DNA from: Pezicula radicicola
Lineage: Eukaryota > Ascomycota > Leotiomycetes > Helotiales > Dermateaceae
NCBI GenBank assembly: GCA_003008705.1
Contig: PDUO01000032.1
Coordinates: forward strand, 216,747-280,746
DNA: 64,000 nucleotides
Direction: 5' to 3'
Part shown: positions 1-9,800 of the stretch, piece by piece
Layout: every line of letters starts with the position of its first letter
Numbering within the stretch: position 1 is the stretch's first letter
The notes under the pieces: generated by a model
What the model saw: only the letters and a program-made list of their open reading frames with translations
What the model was told of the DNA's origin: nothing
Databases searched by the model: none
Translations under genes and position numbers: made by a program

Positions 1-237
1 TGTGGAAGCTTCGGTAGGGCCGCTCCTTAAAGATAAGGTCAACTGTGCAGCGTCTTCTTGTCTCCGAGCTGCTAGAGCTTGTGATAATAAAGAAGTCGGT
101 TTGGAACGAGCAGGAGGTGTCCTGGGTGGACTTTTGTTGTTGTCATACCCATCCCGAGAGATCGATTGCCCCTGCTCATCAGTGCTCACCGATGCGGTGA
201 GTGCCGCATGTTCGGGCTCAGGAGGTGTCAAGCTCAT
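1..237 (-). CDS. 5' part of an unidentified protein-coding gene, cut by the left edge
   Basis: The minus strand is open from an ATG at 237 to the first base of the window (79 codons, no stop), so this is the N-terminal part of a gene continuing beyond the left edge. The peptide begins MSLTPPEPEHAAL, then a Ser/Pro/Thr-rich stretch (KSPPRTPPARSKPTSLLSQA) and a more helical segment (ALAARRQEDAAQ). It looks like the disordered head of a fungal regulatory or scaffold protein. I do not recognise the family. The frame also stays open upstream of the ATG to beyond position 360, so the true start or an upstream exon could lie further right. No stop and a plausible Met support coding, but no domain can be seen. 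Confidence 0.5.
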   Translation of the reverse strand, partial: MSLTPPEPEHAALTASVSTDEQGQSISRDGYDNNKSPPRTPPARSKPTSLLSQALAARRQEDAAQLTLSLRSGPTEAST

Positions 238-1921
238 GAGGCGGACATCTATCGAATGCTCCAGCAATGTGGTCGAATGATTCGTAGATGTAGGGCCTTC
301 AATGGCACAGGCTGAAGACGGTGGTGAGAGGTAATGATGGGGACAAGGTTCTCCGGCATAAGATTGCGACGGGCCGCGCAGAGAGTTTCTGTAGGGATAT
401 TCTCCTGGGACTTACGCTATCACGTTGCGTTGGGCAAAGGATTGTATGGGTTCACGCCTCAAGGGGGCAGACAGTCGTTACGTATGGGGGGTGGTGAGAT
501 TGTATGGGGGCCGCAAACGTGGGAAATTCGAAATTCGAAATTCGTACAAGGCCCAGACAAAACAAAGGGCTGAACATTTGAGAAGCGAAGCAGCATGGGG
601 CAGCAGGCCGCAGGCGTGTGTGTGTGCGATGACGGCGTAGATTCTCCACTTACAGACCAAATGCCGGAAAACCTAAGGTTGAAACTGAACAAACCCCCCT
701 GCTGCGCCTTGTTTGTACTGTACTCTACGGTACTGCTGTATGACTTATGATACCTGAGAACCTGGAAGCTCTGCTAGACTTCAGGACTTCAGGACATGTA
801 CTGTACAAGTATAGTACATACAGTACACTACCCAAGCCCCAAGGAACTATCAAATACTCTCTTTCCTACGAGTAGCTGCCCGCCCCATTGTTTTGGCTTC
901 TTTGCAGCCCAAGCGCGGTGCCTTACACAATAATAATAATAATAATAATAATAACAGTACAGTGGTCCTCAGGGAACTTACTTATTGCACCACAAGCACA
1001 AGCACAAGCACATCAACCAGATCTGTCAGAAAGTTGTCGGTGCCAAGCCTGTCTACGGTACACGGGTTCAACGTCTCGTCTCGCATCTGCAGGAGTCAGG
1101 TTCAGGACCAAGTGCCTCGCTTTCGACCTATCGATTAGCAACGTGACTGAAAGCGCCAGGAATGAGGTGTTCGTCGTTCGTCGTTCACCGCTCACACCTC
1201 GTTCCTCCAACCCAAACAGCACCATCCCTCCAATGATCAGGAATGCGAGGTGTAAGAAAACTATGAGAGAAACCCTCCCGGGAGATACGGAATCTGCCCA
1301 ATTTGATCAATCATTCATCCGGTGTTCTTGTGTACTGTACGCACAATGCGCTGTCTTTCACGTCTGGCTGTTCTCGTTTATTGGATACCATCAATAGCCG
1401 TATTAGTATTACACAATTTGTACGACCTTGCCGTATCTTCTTGTTCAAGGATAACATAGTTGCACTGTGATGGTATACTGACGGTATCTCGTGAACCGAA
1501 CAACGACCTGTGCGAGTCTTGAATCTCGTGGATCGCCAATGCCGTATTTATGCGAATGGCATCGGAACACATACCAAAGGGATTTCCAAACCAAATGCAT
1601 GAGGCACACATTCCTAGTCCCTGATAAGGAGAGTGGGATGTTGGATTCTGAGTTCTGCATTAGGAAAACAATTGCTATGAAGGGTATCTCTAGGTATGTG
1701 TTGCTCAAAAGCGAACACCCATATATCGGTCTAAAAAGTATATCAACCAAAATCCTACGCCCGCAACCGTTGAAATACTCCGTATAAGGTTCTGTGTCCC
1801 TCCCACTGTCCTGTGTCCCTGTGTCCCCGTGACCCCGTGACGCCGTTCAAGCAGATTGAGGGGGAGTCTCTGAATGGCAAGGATATCCATCCCATATACA
1901 ATTTCCCCATTACGTGATTAG
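238..1921. other. Intergenic region with microsatellites
   Basis: No gene is supported here. The stretch holds the presumed promoter of the left-edge gene, a TAATAA microsatellite at about 929-954, a CACAAG repeat at about 991-1012, many TAC/GTA-rich segments (for example 710-840), and the 3' flank of the large minus-strand gene. Open frames on both strands are short, overlapping and without family resemblance. Confidence 0.6.
929..954. repeat. AAT trinucleotide microsatellite
   Basis: About 26 bases of uninterrupted AAT repeats in intergenic DNA, followed about 40 bases later by three to four copies of the hexamer CACAAG (about 991-1012). Read directly from the sequence. Confidence 0.9.
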
Positions 1922-4900
1922 TTATGACCAAACACTACTAAATCCACTGAGCCGTTCTCTCCTCTTTGGTGTTCTTTTTGCACCGTGCTTCCCAGAATTC
2001 GCTTCATTATTAGCTTGCTTAAGCTCTGCCTCCACAGACCAACCCTCAATATCACCCATTATATCATCCAAACTAAAATCCTCGTCGTGACAAGAAACCT
2101 TCTTGACTTTACCAGCAGGTGTAATTGAGAATGAATCCATAGAATTAGGATCATCGACAATTTCTTGCGAAGCAATATTGGTGCGTGCTTCCTTCATAGG
2201 CTTCAGGTGTCGGGTCGGGCTATCAAATGATGTCTGTCCCCGTTCTCGCTCTAATGATAGCTCCTGATCTGCTGCTAGGAAGGCCTCTGCCATGGCTTCA
2301 AGTGGAGGACTGCTTCTTTTGACTGGAGATTCATTCATATTGTATTTTCTCCCGGTAAGGACAGGCCTGTATCTAGGGATCGCGACCTTGGGCATGTTTG
2401 CCAGCGTGTTTGCTTTAGTCGTGTCGTCACCTTCCTCGCTGAGCTCTTCATCATCTAATTCCACTATTGTTGATGGGGGTGGTGAAATAGGACGTGCTTT
2501 CGGCAAAGAAGACCTAATATTAGAATCGTCTCTCTTATCGAGGGGAAGCACATCGAAGGAAACTCGTTTTGTAGATTTTCCGGAGGCTGGGTTCCTAAGA
2601 TTGCTCTTCCACGGATTATTGGCTTCGTCATAGAGTAGTTGTGTTGCTGGACGATCATATTCTTCTCTATTAACATCCCGTTCTGGTGAAGGAGTAACAA
2701 GATCTCTGAATGGCCTAATCTCATCATTGTCATCCGGTGTCGCAGGTCTATCAACACGTTGCCAATCCAGCTCTATCCTGGCGCCTTCGTACTCGGTAAA
2801 GCTGCCACCTACTGCAAACGATTCTTCATCTGGTCCATCAACCACGAATGATTCAACAAGGGACTTCGTAGGAATAGCGGCCGGGTTGTGATCGATGTGA
2901 CTAATGGCCCATGGACTTTGTGGGTCTTGAATAACTGGAGTTGTAGCTTGGGCAATCTGTGGCAAATCCAGTCCTCTCCTAACAATCTTCGCTGGTTCTT
3001 CTTCGCAGGTCTTGGCGATTGGTACATAGGATGCTTGGAATGGGCTTTGCTCAGCTTCCGGTATTCCTTGTGAAGCGATCTTCTGCACGGTATCAACATC
3101 ATCTGCAGTTTCATGCACGATTTCCGGTACCAAGGCTTGATCCTTTTGTGGAATTACCTTCTGGCTGGCGTGAATATCTCCTGCAAGGTGCGATGCAGAA
3201 TCTTGCTCATTTCGTGAAGTGATTTTATGGACAACATCTAGATCATCAGTGTCCTCATCATCACCAAAAGTTGTCTCGTTATCCTTAGCAGAATATTCAA
3301 ATGAGCTTTGATCAAGGGCCTCTTCGATATCAGAAGTAGAGCTTTGACGACTCCCAAAAGTTCGATGCTCTAAATGGTCATTTCCCTCTATATCCTTGAC
3401 ATGAGTGTCCAACTGACTTCCTATCAACACCCGAGGAGATTGGGCTCTTTTGGGCGGACTTGTAGCAAATGCAGAATCGTGAGACTGTGTGCTGACATCA
3501 AATGGGTCTGCCTCTTGAAGATGAGATATTCTTGTGTGCAGCTTCGGTAGTGTTTGTGACTTTTCTGGCGACTGCTGCGATGTTTGTAGGGTTTTTTGTG
3601 GCCTCAATGGTGATGACTGTACCTTCGGTGTTCCCGATTTGCATAATTTTACAGCCGATGTATCAACTTTCCCAGATACATACACTATAATAGGGTGTTG
3701 CTGACTCGACTCCAAGGAAGGCGGGATCTGAGAAGCTTCGATCAAGCTTATTTGCGATGTCACAGATCTCGACAACTGCGGCTCTGTCTGTCTTGCACCT
3801 TCTTGAGAAATGGCCCCTGGGGTACGCCTCTGACCTTTCTGACTTGTTTGTGCTATAGCTATAATGCTTTGCCGAGCATCGTCCACCATGTCCCAGCTCT
3901 TAGATCTTCTACTGAGTAAACTTCCTCCCGCAGAAGGGGTCGACTGTGCCTGTATCTGAGCATTTGTTGCCGTTTCCGCTTGTCTTGTCGGACTAGCTTC
4001 TACCCCACTTGTTGAATTAAGAGGTGTTATGTTTACAGGTAACTTTGGGGTGGGTGCTTTTGGACTCGGTGGCTTTGGAGAGACGGCTTGCCTGGAGAAA
4101 CCCTTTGGAGAGGCTACCTTCGGGAGAGAAGCTCGTCGAGATGGTGATATAGAAGTAAATTCCAAAGTTCCACTAAGGAACATTCCCTCTCCGAAGGACA
4201 TCTCGAATCCAAACGGCGTTGGAACTTTTGGCGTTGGGATTTTCGGAGTTGGCACTCTTGGAGTCTGAAAGTCGGTAGTCCAATCATCCGGACTTGCCCT
4301 ACAGGGAGAAGTGGTGCTTTGTGGACTTTGTATCTCCTTAGGAATCTGGTTCAGAGATGATCTCGGAGTCGGATCATGCAACAGTCTTTTGGCTTGACCT
4401 GCCAGCTCAATTGCCTTTGTTTCAAGCGTACCAATGTTCACAAAATCAAGTGATAGCTGAGGAGCCTCTTGGTGCGAATTCTCCTCATGATCATGGTTAG
4501 GATTGTCCAGTGGACCATTTCTAGAGGATGCTGGCTCTATGCTAGAATATGCCTTGTCAAGAGAGTTGTGACCATGCTTATTCTTCTCCCTAATCTTTGA
4601 CTTCCGTTTCTTGCGGAACTGAAATGTCTCCAGTCCTCGGGTCGATGGTGCCACTTCGGTGACAAAGCTATTTCGACTATCATTAACGGCTGGAGTTTGA
4701 TATATAGAATCTTGAGATTCTGAAGGGATTGGTGATAAGTCTTCAGGTTCAAGATCTGAGTGTGACAATCGGGACTTCGGTAGAATCCTAGATGTCTTCT
4801 CTTTTCCATCTGATATCTTTAACATAGAGGCAAAATTTGATTCTTGTGAGTCATTGTGAATCTGGTCAATAACTTCGGGGTCCTCGGAAGGTGGTATGCG

Positions 4901-6313
4901 ATTTGATTCTCGCACATCTTCTCCACTCCGGGAGTCTGTGCGGAGCGATCGAGATGACCTTCTCGGCGCCATTGTCTTAGATTGGCCGCGATGTTGCGGG
5001 TCAGGGCTTATATGACGGAAGACTTTTGGCTCTCCTCCATTCTCGGCCATGGCATGCGAGTCTGAATCAAGTAACATAGAAAACATACCGAGACCCTTTG
5101 AAGCTCCATGTTTTTTGTACAACTGGGTGCTATCAGGAGTCCCTTCAGTATGTGACCCATTTCGCGCTCGACAACTTTTTGGTTGCAGAGACTCCCACAT
5201 TGCCTGCGCGTGCTCTAAACCAGGAACTCGCTTTCGTTCATTGACCATACTCTCCCCTCCAGAATTACCCATGGATACAGCCAGTGATGCAGGCTCAACA
5301 CCTTCTTGCACTCCTCTGCTTCCTGGTATAGAATCCTCCCTTGTGTTAGTACTCACATCCTGCATGTCCAACCGTTGTGCCGCCGTTTTATGACGAAACT
5401 CGTCAACTTCGCTTTCTTGATCAGAGGTCGCATGTCTAGATGTGCTGCCATACCTCGCGGGCGCTTGACGAGGCCTTTTATTCTGGCCAACGTGAATGTC
5501 GAAGATAGGTGTTGGTGTTGAGATGGGTGGTGAAGCTAATTTAGTGCGCTTGGAAATGTTGGACTTCAGCCATTGTGAATCCAGTGCTCTCTTCGCACCT
5601 CGAGTCGCATTGCCAGGTAGTCCGCCAGAACTGGGAGCATAGTTGTGGCCTGTAGTTGAAAGTGAATGATTATGTTGTGTGCGAGAGGTGGAAGGTCCGG
5701 ATTGAAGTCTTGAACTGTCGTGACGATTAGAATATGACCATTCATCCACGGTTATTTCAGCGATGTCGGAACCAGAATCCTCCTCAATTTCATCCCTGCT
5801 CCCTTCAAAATATTCTTTCCCATTAGAACCAGAACATCCTTGCGCAATGGTCGAGTCCACCCCGGTCGGACTGATCAGTCCATTCATAGCATCCGCTTCT
5901 GTTGCTGCTGCTGCTTCGGCCTTACAACGAGCTAGCGCTTCAGCTGGACCCAAATGCCCAAGCCCACTAGCGTTTGCCCATTGCATAACATTTGCGCGCG
6001 TGAAGAGTATTTCACCGGATACCGGACACCACCAATCTGGTCCTTTTCTATGTTGATATCTCCACGGATTGACCCATCCCGTCTCTCTGCCAAATGGGCC
6101 CCGCAATCTCGCAGATTGCAGGAGTGGTACTTTGCCTTGTAAATACCTCGCCGCAGCATCTTCGTAACGCTGGCGCTTCTCGTGTGTCTTTATCAGATCA
6201 TCTTCCGTATCCGAGCCTTCGCAGATGATTTCCTCGGGTCTTTGTGGTGGACAATAATGGAGGGGTTCATTGGTCTCGTTCTGGATTTTGTGCCAGTCGT
6301 TTGAATTGGCCAT
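1922..6313 (-). CDS. Large, mostly disordered Ser/Pro/Thr-rich protein (1463 aa), function unknown
   Basis: This is one uninterrupted frame of 1463 codons starting at the ATG at 6313. Only the first ~140 residues look folded: an acidic segment (GSDTEDD), then a Trp/Gly-rich block with RLRGPFGRETGWVNPWRY and GPDWWCPVSGEILF, and a short Ala-rich helix. The rest is low complexity with many SP/TP sites. Residues ~680-762 carry a run of TPKxPTPK-type units and a second SPKxPSPKAPTPK cluster, natural substrates for proline-directed kinases. Basic patches (KKRKSKIREKNKHG around residue 570; the C-terminal KRTPKRRERL) suggest nuclear location. The gene is head to head with the Cdc11-like scaffold gene, with 508 bp between start codons. 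I do not recognise a characterised family; a nuclear, cell-cycle-phosphorylated role is only inference from composition and neighbour. Confidence 0.85.
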   Translation of the reverse strand: MANSNDWHKIQNETNEPLHYCPPQRPEEIICEGSDTEDDLIKTHEKRQRYEDAAARYLQGKVPLLQSARLRGPFGRETGWVNPWRYQHRKGPDWWCPVSGEILFTRANVMQWANASGLGHLGPAEALARCKAEAAAATEADAMNGLISPTGVDSTIAQGCSGSNGKEYFEGSRDEIEEDSGSDIAEITVDEWSYSNRHDSSRLQSGPSTSRTQHNHSLSTTGHNYAPSSGGLPGNATRGAKRALDSQWLKSNISKRTKLASPPISTPTPIFDIHVGQNKRPRQAPARYGSTSRHATSDQESEVDEFRHKTAAQRLDMQDVSTNTREDSIPGSRGVQEGVEPASLAVSMGNSGGESMVNERKRVPGLEHAQAMWESLQPKSCRARNGSHTEGTPDSTQLYKKHGASKGLGMFSMLLDSDSHAMAENGGEPKVFRHISPDPQHRGQSKTMAPRRSSRSLRTDSRSGEDVRESNRIPPSEDPEVIDQIHNDSQESNFASMLKISDGKEKTSRILPKSRLSHSDLEPEDLSPIPSESQDSIYQTPAVNDSRNSFVTEVAPSTRGLETFQFRKKRKSKIREKNKHGHNSLDKAYSSIEPASSRNGPLDNPNHDHEENSHQEAPQLSLDFVNIGTLETKAIELAGQAKRLLHDPTPRSSLNQIPKEIQSPQSTTSPCRASPDDWTTDFQTPRVPTPKIPTPKVPTPFGFEMSFGEGMFLSGTLEFTSISPSRRASLPKVASPKGFSRQAVSPKPPSPKAPTPKLPVNITPLNSTSGVEASPTRQAETATNAQIQAQSTPSAGGSLLSRRSKSWDMVDDARQSIIAIAQTSQKGQRRTPGAISQEGARQTEPQLSRSVTSQISLIEASQIPPSLESSQQHPIIVYVSGKVDTSAVKLCKSGTPKVQSSPLRPQKTLQTSQQSPEKSQTLPKLHTRISHLQEADPFDVSTQSHDSAFATSPPKRAQSPRVLIGSQLDTHVKDIEGNDHLEHRTFGSRQSSTSDIEEALDQSSFEYSAKDNETTFGDDEDTDDLDVVHKITSRNEQDSASHLAGDIHASQKVIPQKDQALVPEIVHETADDVDTVQKIASQGIPEAEQSPFQASYVPIAKTCEEEPAKIVRRGLDLPQIAQATTPVIQDPQSPWAISHIDHNPAAIPTKSLVESFVVDGPDEESFAVGGSFTEYEGARIELDWQRVDRPATPDDNDEIRPFRDLVTPSPERDVNREEYDRPATQLLYDEANNPWKSNLRNPASGKSTKRVSFDVLPLDKRDDSNIRSSLPKARPISPPPSTIVELDDEELSEEGDDTTKANTLANMPKVAIPRYRPVLTGRKYNMNESPVKRSSPPLEAMAEAFLAADQELSLERERGQTSFDSPTRHLKPMKEARTNIASQEIVDDPNSMDSFSITPAGKVKKVSCHDEDFSLDDIMGDIEGWSVEAELKQANNEANSGKHGAKRTPKRRERLSGFSSVWS

Positions 6314-6821
6314 AGTTGAGTCTGCAGAGCGATCGCAGACGTTCTATTGCCGCAGAGCATCGAGACCGACTAGTTTTATATTTTTTTTTTGTCTCCCCGG
6401 CCTTACAGTGTCGTCGTCGTCGTCTTCCGTTAGAGCGAACGCGGTTCGCGAATCAATTTTGTGACAGGGTTTCTACTCCACGAAATCATGTAAAGTGGAA
6501 AATCGTGTGTTGTCATGACAACAATTGGGTAATGACGCTATGACCCTGATGTGAATCCACAAGTGAGTTGTCGGCGCACAAAGATAACGAAGCCTCATCA
6601 AGTTTCAACAACAATTTCAATTTTAGACGCGTCTTTCGATTATACTAACAGTAAAATTACAATTGTAGCTTGGTCTGGACCCATTGTGAAGGTTGACAGT
6701 CTATGAAGAATCTTTAACACCACTTTCACACGAACTACAATCAACAATAACAACAAATGACGCTCTCCCCCGCCTGAGCCACACAACAATCCTTTGCGCT
6801 CCCAACATCAATCACCTCACA
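6314..6821. promoter_or_regulatory. Divergent intergenic promoter between the disordered protein and the Cdc11-like gene
   Basis: The 508 bases separate two outward-facing start codons. They hold a T run near 6378, GTCGTC repeats near 6410-6425, and an A/C-rich leader just before the plus-strand ATG. No coding potential is seen. Co-regulation of the flanking genes is inference. Confidence 0.55.
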
Positions 6822-9800
6822 ATGGACCAAGCTTGGCTTGATTCTTTGTCTGAGGATTGGGTTTCCCAACCGCGATCAGCAGGATCCCCTGTGCCATCAT
6901 TGCCTTCACTCTCAAACAGCACGTCGTCAAACAATCGCGTCAGCCGTGTACCCACAATCGCGCCAACAAAGCAGACAGTTTCCACAGCGCTGGAGAGTCC
7001 CTTAAGTGAGCGCAGTACCAATGACAACAACATTCCATTATCACAGCGCGGTTTGCGCCGGCCGTCGAAATTAAAAGAAGAGCTATCGAATAGCACGCGA
7101 GGCAGAGATCCCAATCGACGGTTATCCGCGTCCAGCACACAATCTGTTATCTACAATACAGTCCAGCATAAATCACATAGTCTGTCGCCCACGAAGAGCG
7201 TACACGAGACTCCAGAATGGAAGAAGAGGCTTCTGCAGGGAGATGTCGCGTATGGGGAACAACGCGATTTATTCAGCCCGGCAGGCCTCGAAAATATATT
7301 CCGTCCACCACCACCTCAACCAACATCACCTTCGAAACGAGGTCCCAATATTGAAGATGGCAGCATCATGCCATCAAGTCCGCCCCCATATCACGTCAAA
7401 TTTGCTAGGCCAGAAAGTACGAAGGCAACTCCAAACAATGAACAAGAGGAGAACGAGGAACGACGGCAGCCGCGGGCTATGACTTACAGACTGGCAGATG
7501 ACGGTAGCAGTGGTTTCTCTGAGAACGATATAAGTCAAAGTAGCAGCTTTCATCCCAAGCTCGCCGCGGAGATTCAACGGCGTGGTAGCGACCAACACGC
7601 TGCTTCAGTTTCAAACTCGAACATGGATTCCTCAAGTGTACAGCATAATGCGGTGCCAGGAGTAGTCCAGCGCCTAGCCAGCGGGCAGAGTATTATGCTT
7701 AATGAAGAATTAAGTCCCATATTCATATCAAAGCACAACACAGACGATGGAAAGATCGATTTTGCTCCTCTGGATGTCTCCGCTGCTGAACTACAGAAAC
7801 GCTTGGAAGAGCTCAGCGTGCATAGCCGTAATCAAGCTGCTGAGGGCGAGGAGGGTGAAGTGTCACAATTGCTCCCTGGAGACTGGACTACCGGGACAGA
7901 TGATTTTGCACACAACGGGCGCTTTGTTAACCTTCGAAGAGGAGGACACTCACAAGAAGGGTCATTTCAGAAACGCTTGCTAAGCCCTTCTTCTCTTCCA
8001 GCCATTGATGAATCTGCCATGTTGCCTGAAGAATCCATTCAAGCGAGTACACCCAAACAACTGCCTACTATTAAAAAAACACGCGTCTCCGACGATTTCC
8101 CCGGAACTCTGTCGCTGGAACTCTCGCCTTCTAGTGTCCCACCTGCACCTCACCCGAGTCCTGCGAAACCCGATAATCAGAGTACTAAGTCTGGCTCTGG
8201 AAGTCCATTGAAGCTTTTCGGTAATTATGATACTTTCACAAATGCAAAGTTACTGCGCAGACTGAGTCAATTCGAGGAGCATTACGATGATAACAGCCAG
8301 GAGGAGTTTGCTCGAGGAATTTCCTCTCGGGAAATGGAGGCCTCACACCCGGAGGCTAACCAAGCATTTGTCGCGCCATCGAGTCCAGAGAAACTGTTGC
8401 ATGAAAGCAATGCCCATTCTCCTAGAAGAATGAGTAGTTTTGGGAAAGGAGATCTAGACAGCTTTCAGTTCAGTGAAGCTATATCATACGAATCGAATGA
8501 TCCAAGTCTTGAGGAGAATAATGAAAGCTTTGATGCGGATGACGATAAGGAGAATGTCTCCCTTCCTGCTTTGGACTCGAACATTCAGACAAAATTTAGA
8601 TTCCAGTTAGACCCGTCGCCGTCCTTGGAGGAAAGCTCAGTCAGACAGAGGCGGACGAAGCAGATCAGCACAGTAAATACTGCCAGACGTACAGTGACAC
8701 TTCGAAAAATCATCCGACCCGACTCCCTCACATCAGGCAACTCAGACGCATCTACTGTTATACCAGTATCTGAAAGACAAGAAGATCTCGAGACACCGCG
8801 GAAGAGAAACGGCGATTCAGAAGGCAAGCGGTTGCAGTATTCCCCAGTCAAGGACCCTACTCCCAAGCGCAGACGCACATTACCGAAAGACGAATTTGCC
8901 AATGGGAATGTCGGCAAGGAAAATTTTGAGGGAGACTCACTGAGAGATACTCATCAACAAATGCAAAATGTCATTGGTCGGAAGCGAAAAGACGCCAGGC
9001 ATGAGAACGATCACCAAGCAGCAAATTCTAAGGTTCTTGCTATGCGCCAGATACTGCGGCCTCGGACACCTACTCCAAGTCAGCGAGGCAGCGTACAGCA
9101 CGAACGTGTACCGCTGGCAGAGCTCACATCTACCGAACGTACACGGTTATTGCAGCAAGAGAAGATAGCAAGAATACAAGCAGAGCTCGACTCTACTAAT
9201 CCATTCAAGGCATCGATGCAGAATGACAGCCGTAAAGGTTCTGTGACAACTCAAGATTTTCTGGATGAGGCCAAGAAAATCATGTTAGCTATCCGCGGCA
9301 AAACCAGACCTAGGAGCGGCCTCACTAGTGTAGAAGAATCTGAGTCTGAAACTGATCGCAACGTATCAACAGGAACTGCCGCGCAAGAACAGGATGAGGA
9401 AGATGAAAACTCCTACCAAGAGTCAACCCAGGAGCCGTTTTCTAGGCCACCAAGTAGAGAGGGTAGGCCAGTACCTAAAGTGGCTCGTGAACAGCAAGAT
9501 CCCGGAGTCCTAGACCATCTGCGCCAATATGAAGAGAATAGCGATATGGATGATATCATTGCTGCGTCCATGAGGTCCATCGCCATGGTGAAGGACGCCG
9601 CCAATGCTGCAGAGCAGATCGATCGAATCGTGGACGAGACAATCACGAGGACATCCGGGCGTTTGCTGCAAGACGACGAAGTCGAAAGTGACCCCCCAAA
9701 CATTAGAATTACTCACAACCCGGACCTTCCGCGGAAAAGGAAGCACTCAGCCTCGACAGCTTCTAGGAATAGTGATACATACCACGATGGAGATTTCCTA

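Noticed and set aside
888..1397. 169-codon frame over the AAT microsatellite
   Set aside because: The poly-Ile/poly-Asn segment comes from the microsatellite and the rest lacks any family look.
4029..4268. Gly/Phe-rich plus-strand frame (GVGxFGxG repeats)
   Set aside because: It is the mirror of the TPKxPTPK repeats coded on the minus strand.
6693..6821. N-terminal extension of the Cdc11-like protein to 6693
   Set aside because: The frame is open but begins with TTG, not ATG; the ATG at 6822 has good context and a family-like N-terminus.
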